Source: an uncultured bacterium (GTDB lineage Bacteria; Bacteroidota; Bacteroidia; Bacteroidales; Bacteroidaceae). Taken from it: a stretch of 64,000 bases of DNA. Location: NCBI GenBank assembly GCA_905214795.1, contig CAJMNM010000001.1, positions 248,001-312,000 of the forward strand. Direction: 5' to 3'. The notes under the pieces are model-generated. The model saw nothing but the letters and a program-made list of their open reading frames with translations, was not told the DNA's origin and did not search any database. A program made the position numbers and the translations under genes. Below are positions 34,699-44,675 of the stretch, in pieces (within the stretch, counting starts at the first letter, position 1; every line of letters starts with the position of its first letter).

Positions 34699-37600
34699 AA
34701 CATTTATCTTTTATCTTTTTTGCTTTTGCACTAACAGCAACCTCTGTAAGTGCAGAAACAGAAATCAAGAACTTAAGCGTATGCGGATTGAAAGCGCCGA
34801 TAGGCCTGGATTGTTCCCCTACGTTTGCATGGCAAACAGAAAGTACCGAACGCGGCTTCGTACAGCAAGCATACCGGATAGTGGTTGCGACATCCGACGG
34901 TAAGGAAGTCTGGGACAGTGGACGTGTGGAAGGCCGCAACCAAAATGACATTAAATATGAAGGCGAGTCGCTTATAAGCCGGAATGCTTATAAATGGACC
35001 GTAACAGTATGGGGAAATGACGGGAGCGAGAGCGAAGAAACCAGTACATTCGAAACCGCCTTCTTGTCACCCGAAGAATGGAAAGCATCATGGATTGCCC
35101 CTGATGAGGGAAATTCCGTACGCACACGTTTTGATGTTCCCATGACAGGCCAAATCAAGGCACGTTACATCAAAGTGAACATGACATCACCCGGACAGCC
35201 AGCCAGTACCGACTTGGCCAACAGCCATTACCAACTGACTGAGATTGAAATAATAAGCAATGGAGTAAACATAGCTAAAGGCTGCAATGTGTTAAGTGAC
35301 CACGATTGGAATAAAACGTGGCCGGCAATCTTAGATTACGGATGGGCACCGCAATACCTTACTGACGGTATCATTGTTGGCGCAACCAACGGATATACCA
35401 GCTGGCAATTGCAAAACCAATCTGATAAATCTGCATATGTTACAATCGACCTTGGACAAGAACGCGATGTGGAAGCCATAACCATTTATCCACGCCAAAG
35501 CGATTGTACGGTTGACGGTTCACATGCCTGCAATTTCCCGACAGATTTCACAATAGAAAGTTCATCTGACAATAAGGCGTACGACATTATATATGCAGCC
35601 AAAGCGATGGAAGCCCCCGAATACGCTGATGTGTCATCCCGCATCCCTTATATTGCCAACACATTTACAGTCCCCGCAGGTAAAATTGTGAAACGGGCAA
35701 GAATGTACGCGACGGCACTCGGTGTGTTTACGATGGAGATTGACGGCAAACCGGTAACCGATGCACGTTTGGAACCGGGTGAAACTTCTTACGACAAGAC
35801 TGTTTTATATTCAACTTATGATGTAACAAATCTGCTACATGAAGGTGAAAACAGAATTCTTGCCCAAGTGGCCGGAGGCATCTATAATGTGACCAATGCC
35901 CCGGGACGATATACGAAACCAGAAATCCACAATACGGGAACTCCATCTTTGAAAGCCGAATTACATGTTGAATATACAGACGGGACAACCGACGTAATGT
36001 TGACGGATGAAAATTGGCGTACTGCCCTTTCACCTACAATTGTAAGCAATTGGTGGGGTGGTGAAGATTACAATGCCATGCAAGCTTTCGACACGCGTGA
36101 CATATCTTCCTGGGCACACGTGAAAATTGTGCAGCCCACGACAAATTTACCGATTGAAAAAGGAGGTGCCAACCCCATAGGCGTGTTGAAAAGCCGCGAT
36201 TATGAACCCTTGCGCGTTGTAGAGACGTGGAAGGCCGTAAAAGTGAACCGTTTGGGAGAAGGGCATTATGTTGTTGACTTTGGCCGCAACTTTGCCGGAC
36301 AATATACATTCACGCTAAAAGGCGAGCGTGGCGAATACATCCGTTTGCAACCGGGCGAGACACTTGATCCGGACGGTGGGTGCAATATACAATATTATTA
36401 CAGCAGTAATTCCCTCACCTATGATGCATATACTTTTGCCGGAAATCCGGAAGGAGAAACATGGGGACCGACATTTATGTACCATGGTTTCCGCTATTTG
36501 GAAATCACAGGCTTGACACATGAGCCTAAACCGGAGGACTTTACGGCTCTTCGCATTCGTTCGGACATGGCACAGGTAAGCGAATTTATGACTTCAAATT
36601 CTCTTATAAACCAAATACATACAATTTGCCGTGACGCAATCCAAAGCCAACTTTATAACAGCGTGACGGATTGTCCTCAACGTGAAAAATTAGGATGGAT
36701 GGAAGTTCCAGGACAGATGTACAATTCTTTGGTATATAATTATGATATGGAAGCCTTCTGGCGCAAAGTCCTACTAGACTGTTTTGATGCTCAGACTCCA
36801 ACAGGAAAAGTCCCTAGCACGGCTCCCCATTACATGAATGTCTATGATGACGACCCTAACTGGGGCGGAAGTTCGGTCGTAGTCCCGTATCGCAGTTTGC
36901 GTACATATGGTGACTTGACAACTGTGGAACGATATTATGACAATATGAAACGTCTAGTAGATTATTACACTTCGCTTACCACAGACCACATTATGCCGGG
37001 TAAAGAATACAGCGTACTCAGCGACTGGGGTCAGAACACCTGTGGATTGGCTCAAGAAACCGCACCGGAATTTACCATTACCACCACATATTATTATTTG
37101 TTGCGCATCATGGGTGAAATGGCGGAATTGACTGGGCATAACGCAGATGCCATATCATTCAATGAAACAGCCGACCAGGTAAAAATAGCTTTCAACCGCC
37201 ATTTCTTTAATCCGGAAACTTGTGTATACGGACATGGAAACCAAGCAGAATACGGTATGGCACTTTACTATGGGCTTGTAGATGACAAATACCGAGAGCA
37301 AGTGGTAGACAACCTGGTTAAAAGCGTAGTCAATGCCAATTACAAGATAAAAACCGGAGAAATCGGACTGAAACCGATGTTGATGTCTTTGGCTGACAAC
37401 GGACGGAACGATGTTGTTTGGCGCATGGCTTGCCAAACAGACTACCCCAGTTATGGTTACTGGGTAATGCAGGGGTGCACCACAACACCGGAATATTGGG
37501 ATCTTAGTCTTTCACAGAACCACTGTATGATGGATCACATAGAAGAATGGTTCTTCAGCGAATTGGGCGGCATAAAGAACGCCGGAACCGGATTTGATTC

Positions 37601-38990
37601 ATTAGTCATCAAACCATATACACCGACAGATCTTAACCAGCTGCGAATAGCCACCCAAAGTGTACATGGCCAAATTGTCAGCAGTTACGAACGTGCGGGG
37701 AACGGAATACGTTATTCATTCACCATTCCTTCCAACAGTAAGGCAACCATTGTTGTACCTTTGGCAAAAGGCTGCAATGTGCTGACTGAAAACAATGAGC
37801 CTTTGCAAGCCGGCAAGAATGGCATAGCAAGTGTGTCTTACACCGACAGTTTAGCTACAGTCGTAGTGGGCAGCGGCACATATTCTTTCACAAGTGGCGT
37901 TTTGGATGATGAAAACCATGCGGCTCAGGAAGCGTTTTGGACACCAGTATCGAATGCGTCACAACTTATGGAAGGCAGCATGTTGAAAATCCAAGAACAG
38001 AACGGACGTTACCTGGGTACCTGTCCCGGGCATGCCCAATCTGAAGGTGGATTTGTCACCGGCTCGACTTTCGACCAGACACCGATCTTGACAGTAAAAT
38101 CCATCATAACGAAGGATATTGATGAAATCCCTACACAAACCCTGCAACTTGTCAATGACGATTCCGGTTTTGGTTTCGGATTGGCACAAGCTGATAACCG
38201 AATGTTGGGATGGCGTAAGAAAGCAGAATTCTGGGGATTTGATATGGAAAACGGCATAGCAAAGATGTTTCGTGGAGACAAGTCCGTGCGAAACGGAGGA
38301 TATGTATTTTTTTACGATAAGAACATCAACTCCGGCATAAATTTATATGGCAGCGAAACGCAAGCCGCTCAATTCCAGATTCATAAATTTTATCCCATAG
38401 ACAGCACGGAAGTGCTTGTTAACGGCAACCCATTTACATATTACCGCCAATGCGGGCGCTCAGGCGGTTATGAAACCATCTGTTTGCCCATTGATGTCAC
38501 TGAATTACCAACTGATTATGACTTTTTTCGTCCAGTCAGCTTGAATGAAGGAGTGTTGACCATAGAGCCGGTCGAGTCACTTGTTGCGGGAGAGCCTTAT
38601 CTGATGCGCTACACAGGCTCAGTACAATCCATAGTACCCATAACAACAACCTTTAGCGGCATTATATCATGTACCACCCCGAAAACAAATGTCCTTATAT
38701 CTAGCTTTGAAAAGGTAAGTGCAGCTGAAGGCTTATATGCACTGCAAAGCAATGGAAATTCGTTCGTTCCTGCAACCAATGATATTTACCCATTTAGGGC
38801 ATATATAAAAAATGATGAAAATTGGGAAGATATTAAAATCAATGAGTCCACAACGGGAATAACTTCCCAGCATGTGCAAACAGAAAAAGGAAAAAACGGT
38901 ATCTATACCATCGGCGGCATGAAGGTGGAAAAGATTTCTCGCCCCGGACTATACATCATTAATGGACGAAAAGTTATAGTTACAAAATAA
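34695..38990 (+). CDS. Alpha-L-rhamnosidase (GH78) with inserted F5/8C-like domain
   Basis: A 1431-residue secreted glycoside hydrolase. Signal peptide: MKHLSFIFFAFALTATSVSA. The N-terminal rhamnosidase beta domain begins at residue 25 (LSVCGLKAPIGLDCSPTFAW). An F5/8 type C (discoidin) domain, about residues 155-300, is inserted within it (YLTDGIIVGATNGYTSWQLQ, AYVTIDLGQERDVEAITIYP). The alpha/alpha barrel has DCPQREKLGWMEVPGQMYNS at about residue 659, the catalytic-acid region of GH78. About 350 residues of further C-terminal domains end in GIYTIGGMKVEKISRPGLYI, like the sorting or beta domains at the C-terminus of many Bacteroidetes surface proteins. It is probably controlled by the adjacent AraC regulator. 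Confidence 0.92.
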   Translation: MKHLSFIFFAFALTATSVSAETEIKNLSVCGLKAPIGLDCSPTFAWQTESTERGFVQQAYRIVVATSDGKEVWDSGRVEGRNQNDIKYEGESLISRNAYKWTVTVWGNDGSESEETSTFETAFLSPEEWKASWIAPDEGNSVRTRFDVPMTGQIKARYIKVNMTSPGQPASTDLANSHYQLTEIEIISNGVNIAKGCNVLSDHDWNKTWPAILDYGWAPQYLTDGIIVGATNGYTSWQLQNQSDKSAYVTIDLGQERDVEAITIYPRQSDCTVDGSHACNFPTDFTIESSSDNKAYDIIYAAKAMEAPEYADVSSRIPYIANTFTVPAGKIVKRARMYATALGVFTMEIDGKPVTDARLEPGETSYDKTVLYSTYDVTNLLHEGENRILAQVAGGIYNVTNAPGRYTKPEIHNTGTPSLKAELHVEYTDGTTDVMLTDENWRTALSPTIVSNWWGGEDYNAMQAFDTRDISSWAHVKIVQPTTNLPIEKGGANPIGVLKSRDYEPLRVVETWKAVKVNRLGEGHYVVDFGRNFAGQYTFTLKGERGEYIRLQPGETLDPDGGCNIQYYYSSNSLTYDAYTFAGNPEGETWGPTFMYHGFRYLEITGLTHEPKPEDFTALRIRSDMAQVSEFMTSNSLINQIHTICRDAIQSQLYNSVTDCPQREKLGWMEVPGQMYNSLVYNYDMEAFWRKVLLDCFDAQTPTGKVPSTAPHYMNVYDDDPNWGGSSVVVPYRSLRTYGDLTTVERYYDNMKRLVDYYTSLTTDHIMPGKEYSVLSDWGQNTCGLAQETAPEFTITTTYYYLLRIMGEMAELTGHNADAISFNETADQVKIAFNRHFFNPETCVYGHGNQAEYGMALYYGLVDDKYREQVVDNLVKSVVNANYKIKTGEIGLKPMLMSLADNGRNDVVWRMACQTDYPSYGYWVMQGCTTTPEYWDLSLSQNHCMMDHIEEWFFSELGGIKNAGTGFDSLVIKPYTPTDLNQLRIATQSVHGQIVSSYERAGNGIRYSFTIPSNSKATIVVPLAKGCNVLTENNEPLQAGKNGIASVSYTDSLATVVVGSGTYSFTSGVLDDENHAAQEAFWTPVSNASQLMEGSMLKIQEQNGRYLGTCPGHAQSEGGFVTGSTFDQTPILTVKSIITKDIDEIPTQTLQLVNDDSGFGFGLAQADNRMLGWRKKAEFWGFDMENGIAKMFRGDKSVRNGGYVFFYDKNINSGINLYGSETQAAQFQIHKFYPIDSTEVLVNGNPFTYYRQCGRSGGYETICLPIDVTELPTDYDFFRPVSLNEGVLTIEPVESLVAGEPYLMRYTGSVQSIVPITTTFSGIISCTTPKTNVLISSFEKVSAAEGLYALQSNGNSFVPATNDIYPFRAYIKNDENWEDIKINESTTGITSQHVQTEKGKNGIYTIGGMKVEKISRPGLYIINGRKVIVTK

Positions 38991-39030
38991 TCAGACTTTT
39001 ATCCAATATAACAACAGAGTAAAGTAAGAT

Positions 39031-39068
39031 ACTCGCCATTGGCTAGTTTTTATCAATGGCGAGTTTTT
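39031..39068 (+). terminator. Terminator after the rhamnosidase gene
   Basis: ACTCGCCATTG (39031-39041) pairs perfectly with CAATGGCGAGT (39054-39064), followed by TTTT. Confidence 0.85.
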
Positions 39069-39134
39069 CTTTAAAAGAACGTGAAGAAGGAAGAATAAAT
39101 AACGTGAGTTCAATATAAGATTAGAAAATAAACA

Positions 39135-39175
39135 GTTGCCCGCCATTGATATAAAAATTATCAATGACGGGCAAC
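39135..39175 (-). terminator. Terminator of the Sus-like operon
   Basis: A 17-bp stem with one mismatch (39135-39151 against 39159-39175, core GCCCGCCATTGATA) lies 55 bases after the last gene of the minus-strand operon. Its CGCCATTG arm resembles that of the facing terminator at 39031. Confidence 0.75.
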
Positions 39176-39229
39176 TTACTTGGCTATAATCTTATTTCTA
39201 ACTTACGTTATCTTAGTACAGTAACCTTA

Positions 39230-39727
39230 TCATTTCATATCTGACGGAATATTCCGGCTACCAACTACAATATCATCGGGTACAGAAGCCACACGGACAT
39301 AAACAGCAACGTCAGTCGGCTGATCCTTACGTGTCCACTTCATTGATTCAGCCGTCATCTCTGTGACAATATAATCACCCCACTCTACGCCGCTGAAATC
39401 GTATACACCGGAAAGAATAGTATTCTTGTCATCATCCTCTGTCACTTCAAACGTACCGGTTGTTTTATGTGAATACATGCTACCTGTATTCTCATACATT
39501 TCGAAAGTATGTTCTTTACGGTTGAATGTTATATAAACATAAGGATCGGACTCTGAAGTTCCTACTGCCTGTCCGTTCCATTCTGAAAGACGCCAGGTAC
39601 CGTTTAATGACACATAATTCACTTCCTCATAAACCGGGGTTACCGCGTCATCATCTGAACTGCAAGATACCAATGCAGGCATCAATAACACGCTGAAAAG
39701 CGCAATGCTAAGAATCTTCTTTATCAT
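39230..39727 (-). CDS. Lipocalin-like lipoprotein
   Basis: A 165-residue lipoprotein (signal ending PALVSCSSDDD). The body, LNGTWRLSEWNGQAVGTSES then YITFNRKEHTFEMYENTG, is the pattern of the small lipocalin-like lipoproteins common beside SusCD genes in Bacteroidetes. It is the last gene of the operon, 11 bases after the DUF1573 gene. Function unknown; a binding or surface-retention role is a guess. Confidence 0.75.
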   Translation of the reverse strand: MIKKILSIALFSVLLMPALVSCSSDDDAVTPVYEEVNYVSLNGTWRLSEWNGQAVGTSESDPYVYITFNRKEHTFEMYENTGSMYSHKTTGTFEVTEDDDKNTILSGVYDFSGVEWGDYIVTEMTAESMKWTRKDQPTDVAVYVRVASVPDDIVVGSRNIPSDMK

Positions 39728-39738
39728 ATCTTATTTTT

Positions 39739-40590
39739 TTATTTACTTAATTTTACGGTACTACGCACTTGTGATACATCACCTATACTGACTATAACTG
39801 TCCGCGAAGAAGGTGAAGAGGAAATGCCGTCAAGCAGAATTCTATGACGTGCCTGAAAAGTTCCATCACCTTTCGGTAATTTATCGCCATTCAGCTCTAT
39901 GACCAACTCCCCGGTCTGTCCGGGCTCCAGCTCGGCCGGCTCACATCTAAGCGTTAAATAAGCTGGAAGAAAACCTGCCGTGGCACGAACCTTCAAAGGT
40001 TTTGAACCGCTGTTTACACACGGAATGGTTTCCACACGGTGAACACCGGCCTGTACCTTGCCAAATGAAACGCTCTTACGCCGCACGCGCAGCGTACCCA
40101 ATGCATAACGGTAGTCTTTCCATAAATCGGCAGACGGCGTCACTTCTCCCGTGAGAGTTACTATACCGGTAGGCCTTTTATCTGACAGATCTGTATAAAT
40201 AAAGACCCGTGAGAATACACGTCCGGCCTGTGCATAGGGATTGTAACAGACTGTTATTGTCGCGGTATCGCCGGCAACAAGACGCTGTTTACTGATTTTT
40301 GCCTGTGTACAGCCACAGGAAGTCACCAATTTCTGTATTGTCAGTGGTTGAGTACCTATATTACGACAGAGGAATGTATATGATACCGGAACCGTATCTT
40401 CTGACAGGACTCCAATTGAACGTTCCTTGGGCTCAATGGAGAGTTTACCCGTCGCGTTTTCAACCATCTGGGGATTCAAAACAGCGTCCAGTTCCGTTTT
40501 ATCATGAATTGTCTGCGCACAAACAGGCATAACTGTCAATAACAAGCCAGCCATACACATATTCAATTGTTTAATGCCGCAACGCTTCAT
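39739..40590 (-). CDS. DUF1573 domain protein
   Basis: A 283-residue exported protein. The signal peptide is MKRCGIKQLNMCMAGLLL plus TVMPVCAQ. The first domain is DUF1573 (VPVSYTFLCRNIGTQPLTIQ, LVTSCGCTQAKISKQRLVAG), an Ig-like domain with a characteristic SCGCT cysteine motif. A second similar Ig-like unit follows (GKVQAGVHRVETIPCVNSGS). I prefer ATG 40590 over the ORF start at 40614 because it gives a normal signal peptide. Between the subtilase and lipocalin genes; its role is unknown. Confidence 0.82.
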   Translation of the reverse strand: MKRCGIKQLNMCMAGLLLTVMPVCAQTIHDKTELDAVLNPQMVENATGKLSIEPKERSIGVLSEDTVPVSYTFLCRNIGTQPLTIQKLVTSCGCTQAKISKQRLVAGDTATITVCYNPYAQAGRVFSRVFIYTDLSDKRPTGIVTLTGEVTPSADLWKDYRYALGTLRVRRKSVSFGKVQAGVHRVETIPCVNSGSKPLKVRATAGFLPAYLTLRCEPAELEPGQTGELVIELNGDKLPKGDGTFQARHRILLDGISSSPSSRTVIVSIGDVSQVRSTVKLSK

Positions 40591-40646
40591 CTGACAAACG
40601 TACTCAATAAACATTCCTTTGTCTTGTATTTATTCAATACTGCATT

Positions 40647-42728
40647 TTACAGCCAGCCGTTTCCTGCAGATTTACGCACAGTAATTATAAATTCGTGCGT
40701 CTTACCATCGCTGGACTTCACATTTGCAGTTGTCCGACCTTCGGCTGTACCTTTTACTACCAGTTTCTGACCGTCGAGTGACACAGCAGCAACCTGACTG
40801 TCGGTTACATCATAAGAAGTTGCAGATACACCTTCAACAAAGATACGTGACAAATCAATGGTGTAGGTATTGTCTAAGGCAACATAAACATTCGGCACAC
40901 GCATAGGCTGAGCACCGTAGCTTCCGTTCTCAATGTTGGTCAACAACAAATCAGCATCAACCAAGCCACCTATCTTACCTCGATAGTTAGAGAGATTAAG
41001 CTTCATATGAGGAGCAGACTCGTTGTAGACAGCCCAACCGTACCAATATGATTTCTCACCATTGAGTTTGTCATCAAGTGGAACAATAGATGCGAGAAGC
41101 ATTTTACGGAAGTCTTCCGCACGATAATGCTTACGCAGCTTGACTGCATAAGAAAGTCCCAAAGCCGCAACACCGGATATATGAGGACAAGCCATAGAAG
41201 TACCTTCCATATAACCGTAAGCACTCTGGCTCTCCGTAGGATCAGCCCCTTCTGCCGCAAAAGCCGGCATGGTAGAAAGGATGAGCGCCTTTTCGTTTTT
41301 TGTACCTTCACCATCTCCACCCGGCGCAGTAATCATGTTCTCACTACCACTTGGTGTGCCATAATTTGAATAAGGAGCAGGTGTGCCATCCGGACCGACA
41401 GAAGCTACACATACAAAGTCTTTGTATGCTCCCGGATAAGCAGCCAACGGAGCATACTCGTTTCCTGCCGCGAAGATAATCAAACCTCCTTCAATCACGC
41501 CATTAGGATCACCGGCGTAATGCAGGAAGTATTCCATTGACTCTTTTTCCAATGCACAGTTCTCCGCCCACTCGTCATCTGTAAGGAATCCCGGTACATA
41601 ACTATTAGGATTGGCCCGTCCGGAATTGTATCCCCAACTACACTGAAGAATAACGGCTCCATTGTCGGCCGCATACTTTATCGCCTTTGCCTCGGCCAAC
41701 ATTGTCGCACCTGCGTTTCCCGCAAAAATCTGTAAAGACATAATCTTCACACCATCCTTTTTTTCTGGATCTGAACCACCGGCAATACCACAGATACCCT
41801 CATTATTGTTATTCACAGCTGAGATGATACCTGCTACATGAGTACCATGACCGACATCGTTTGGGTCTGAATAGGTAATAAGTCCTGAATTATTGGCAAA
41901 ATTATAACCATATTTGTCACCGGCGTATCCGTTTCCATCAAGGTCTTCATTTCCACCCAACTCTTCAAGTGGATTTACCCACATGTTAGCAGCCAAATCC
42001 TTGTGATTATACATCACACCTTCGTCCATTACGGCAACAACGACTGAAGGATCGCCTGTACACTTTTTCCAAGCATTCTGACAGTTAACATCACACCAGG
42101 CAACAGCCTGTGTTACTCCATCTGTACCTAAGATAGTACCATCATTAATCAAATTCCACTGCTTTGCCAAACTAGGATCATTGAATTCTCCTTCTGAGCG
42201 GGTTTGGATGCCACGCACAATCTGATTCGAATCAAATTTCTTGGCTTTTACATCTGTAGGATAAGAACGCTTGATTTCGCGGTTGCATTCAACTATAGCA
42301 ACCTCTGACAATTGTGACATATCATGAGCAACCTTCTCCAAATCGGCTGATTTGTCAAAACGTACCAGATACCACAAATGAAGTCCGGTTTTACGTGTTC
42401 TGTCCTCATGACGCACATCTATCGGGAACACGCGTTCAAAAGTATATCCTCCCGCAATATCCAAAATTTCATCAACCGACGGAATAGAAGAACGTTTACG
42501 CACAGCTGTTCTATTAATCACCTGTGCACGATCGAGAATTTCTTCTACTTCGGGTTTAAATTTGATAAACAATTCTCCTTTTACGGCATCTTCAGGAATA
42601 TTTACCAACGTCGCGTTTCCATTGCCAGAACCACTATTTTCTGTTACTGTCAAATCTGAATCGGCACATGAAACCAACGATACGCAAATCAATGATGCAC
42701 ATATATAGCCAATCGCCTTCTTTTTCAT
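40647..42728 (-). CDS. Subtilisin-like serine protease lipoprotein (S8)
   Basis: A 693-residue lipoprotein (signal ending LVSCADSD), so likely at the outer membrane surface. An N-terminal prodomain-like stretch (KGELFIKFKPEVEEILDRAQ) precedes the S8 fold. The triad is visible: Asp near residue 235 (AVMDEGVMYNHKDL), His near 296 (DVGHGTHVAGIIS), Ser near 509 (MEGTSMACPHISGVA); the oxyanion Asn is in IFAAGNEYAP. The last 85 residues are an Ig-like domain. Its place within the SusCD operon suggests that the imported substrate is a protein or peptide (inference). Confidence 0.93.
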   Translation of the reverse strand: MKKKAIGYICASLICVSLVSCADSDLTVTENSGSGNGNATLVNIPEDAVKGELFIKFKPEVEEILDRAQVINRTAVRKRSSIPSVDEILDIAGGYTFERVFPIDVRHEDRTRKTGLHLWYLVRFDKSADLEKVAHDMSQLSEVAIVECNREIKRSYPTDVKAKKFDSNQIVRGIQTRSEGEFNDPSLAKQWNLINDGTILGTDGVTQAVAWCDVNCQNAWKKCTGDPSVVVAVMDEGVMYNHKDLAANMWVNPLEELGGNEDLDGNGYAGDKYGYNFANNSGLITYSDPNDVGHGTHVAGIISAVNNNNEGICGIAGGSDPEKKDGVKIMSLQIFAGNAGATMLAEAKAIKYAADNGAVILQCSWGYNSGRANPNSYVPGFLTDDEWAENCALEKESMEYFLHYAGDPNGVIEGGLIIFAAGNEYAPLAAYPGAYKDFVCVASVGPDGTPAPYSNYGTPSGSENMITAPGGDGEGTKNEKALILSTMPAFAAEGADPTESQSAYGYMEGTSMACPHISGVAALGLSYAVKLRKHYRAEDFRKMLLASIVPLDDKLNGEKSYWYGWAVYNESAPHMKLNLSNYRGKIGGLVDADLLLTNIENGSYGAQPMRVPNVYVALDNTYTIDLSRIFVEGVSATSYDVTDSQVAAVSLDGQKLVVKGTAEGRTTANVKSSDGKTHEFIITVRKSAGNGWL

Positions 42729-42746
42729 TTGGTTTTTGTTTTATCA

Positions 42747-42791
42747 GATTCTTATTCTGCCTGGCCCTGACGGGCTTTGCAGAACAGAATC
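42747..42791. other. Intra-operon hairpin before the subtilase gene
   Basis: Nested inverted repeats (GATTCT/AGAATC, TCTGC/GCAGA, GCCC/GGGC) fold a long stem in the 104-bp gap. There is no minus-strand T run, so it may adjust mRNA stability or cause partial termination. Confidence 0.45.
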
Positions 42792-42832
42792 CTTTTTATA
42801 TTTATGTTTATAATCAATTTACTGAAATATTA

Positions 42833-44617
42833 TCACTCTTCTTCATCACCGCCTATAGTCGGTTTCATTTTCGGATAATAATCATAATAACTTTTTTCTT
42901 TACCAATACTTTCGTAATTACTTAAGTTGGTCGGTTCATTGCTGAATCCTGCCTTATCACCATTTGAATTGATGGCGTCTATTTCTTGAGCGAAAATCAA
43001 AGAGAACGGATTCCAATAACCCAGATAAGGATGATAGAGAATCCAGTCAGGAAGCTCACCGGTAAGGAAACACAAGTTAATAGACAAAGCTTTCATCTTC
43101 GGCCAAATCTTGGGCGCACCTAACAGATAAGGTTTAGCCGTACTTATCGTATCAATGAATTTCTTAGCTTCTTCTGTCTCAGCCAAATCCTTATTAAAAT
43201 CGTCTTCTGTATATTTCGGGAATCCGGCCTCAAGCAATTCCTTATCGCTAGGAAGTCTACCTTCAAGCAGATTCAATGAGAGAGACAATTCTTCAAGTGC
43301 ATCCCATTTTAAGAGCTTCATAAAATAAGTTTTATCAATAGCTCCCGGCAACTGATAATCTACATAACCTGTACACCATCTAAAACCTACACTATCCTTT
43401 TCCGTTACCTTTGTAAGGTCTTTTGTTGTGTCATAACGACTGATCTTACTGATACGTAATCTCTTCAATTTCGGGAAGTTTTCTTTTGTAATAACATCCA
43501 ACTGTCCGTTTTTAAGGTTATTACTACTCAAATCCAAACATTCAAGCGTTTTACCCAGATCTTTAAAATTACTTGGTAATTCAACAAGACCATAAGCACT
43601 AATAGTCAACTCTTTCAGATTTCCATGTTTAGCTAACGAATCGATGAATTCGCCATCCAGTTTTATACTCTTTAAGAAAGTATTGGTATTTCCGGAAAAA
43701 TAAATAGAGCGTGCTGTTCTCAAATACTTAACCTGGTAAGGCAAAGTCTCATTAGTGTCGAACAATCTGAATCTGACTGATTTCAAACGGCCAAGCAAAT
43801 CGGGATTATCAACCACTTCCTGGTCGGTTGCCTCCCACATTTCAACGCCATCCCAATACATCATGTTCTCACTGGCATCCCAACCTAACATACCCTTCAT
43901 GCTATCGTAAATAGCCAATACTGCCAAAGAGTCACCTGCACGGTCATCTGTAATTTTAGGCGCTGACTTCTGTCTGACATTCAACGTAACGACATCACCT
44001 TCATCCGGTGTGATTACGATCTTGGCTGTACGCTCTGATTCAGATGTATTGATAGTCCAATTGAAACGCTGTTTGAAGGTTCGTGGACGGTCGCCATAAT
44101 CATAATCCGGGACCTTATCTTTATATGTCAACCATCCTGATGACTCTACGTTTACTGTAAAATTAACGTTAGCCGTCATCGTTACTTCCAAAAAGCGTTT
44201 ATCAGCATCAGCTGAATTCTCTAATACTATTTCCTGATCGGCATTCTCTATATAGATTCCTTTCTCATATCCGGCCTGAACAACCTTTATCGTTTTATAG
44301 GCATTATTTGAAGAATAGAATCTGATTTCGGTTTCACGAAATCCTGCAATTACTGAAGAATCAACAGAAACTTCACAAATTCCAGGACCACTGCCTGCTG
44401 AAGGTGTCAGCTTTACCCATGAAGCATCAGTACTGGTTTGCCAATTTACATTTCCAGATACTGTTACTAATTCAACACCTCCGTCGGCGTTCATGGTTAT
44501 TTCACTTTTATCTATTGACAGTGTTGTGACCAGTTCCTCGTCTTCCTTACATGAAAACAAACAAACCGCACAAACCATTAATGCAACGACACTGTTTACT
44601 ATTTTTTTCATATTCAT
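42833..44617 (-). CDS. BACON plus leucine-rich-repeat lipoprotein
   Basis: A 594-residue lipoprotein (signal ending VCLFSCKEDEE). Residues about 33-115 form a BACON domain (GNVNWQTSTDASWVKLTPSA), a second BACON-like unit spans about 120-220 (NFTVNVESSGWLTYK), and the rest has irregular leucine-rich repeats (LTISAYGLVELPSNFKDLGK, LECLDLSSNNLKNGQLDVIT). BACON domains are carbohydrate- or mucin-binding or simple spacers; LRRs usually bind protein. It pairs with the longer LRR lipoprotein next to it. Confidence 0.85.
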   Translation of the reverse strand: MNMKKIVNSVVALMVCAVCLFSCKEDEELVTTLSIDKSEITMNADGGVELVTVSGNVNWQTSTDASWVKLTPSAGSGPGICEVSVDSSVIAGFRETEIRFYSSNNAYKTIKVVQAGYEKGIYIENADQEIVLENSADADKRFLEVTMTANVNFTVNVESSGWLTYKDKVPDYDYGDRPRTFKQRFNWTINTSESERTAKIVITPDEGDVVTLNVRQKSAPKITDDRAGDSLAVLAIYDSMKGMLGWDASENMMYWDGVEMWEATDQEVVDNPDLLGRLKSVRFRLFDTNETLPYQVKYLRTARSIYFSGNTNTFLKSIKLDGEFIDSLAKHGNLKELTISAYGLVELPSNFKDLGKTLECLDLSSNNLKNGQLDVITKENFPKLKRLRISKISRYDTTKDLTKVTEKDSVGFRWCTGYVDYQLPGAIDKTYFMKLLKWDALEELSLSLNLLEGRLPSDKELLEAGFPKYTEDDFNKDLAETEEAKKFIDTISTAKPYLLGAPKIWPKMKALSINLCFLTGELPDWILYHPYLGYWNPFSLIFAQEIDAINSNGDKAGFSNEPTNLSNYESIGKEKSYYDYYPKMKPTIGGDEEE

Positions 44618-44675
44618 CTTATTTTTCGTTTCCTTATCCTTAAGTCTAAATATTAACCCAAAGAAAATCCATACA

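Noticed and set aside
41003..41320. A 105-codon ORF inside the subtilase gene on the same strand
   Set aside because: Out-of-frame shadow; the S8 frame is continuous with all catalytic motifs, so there is no frameshift.
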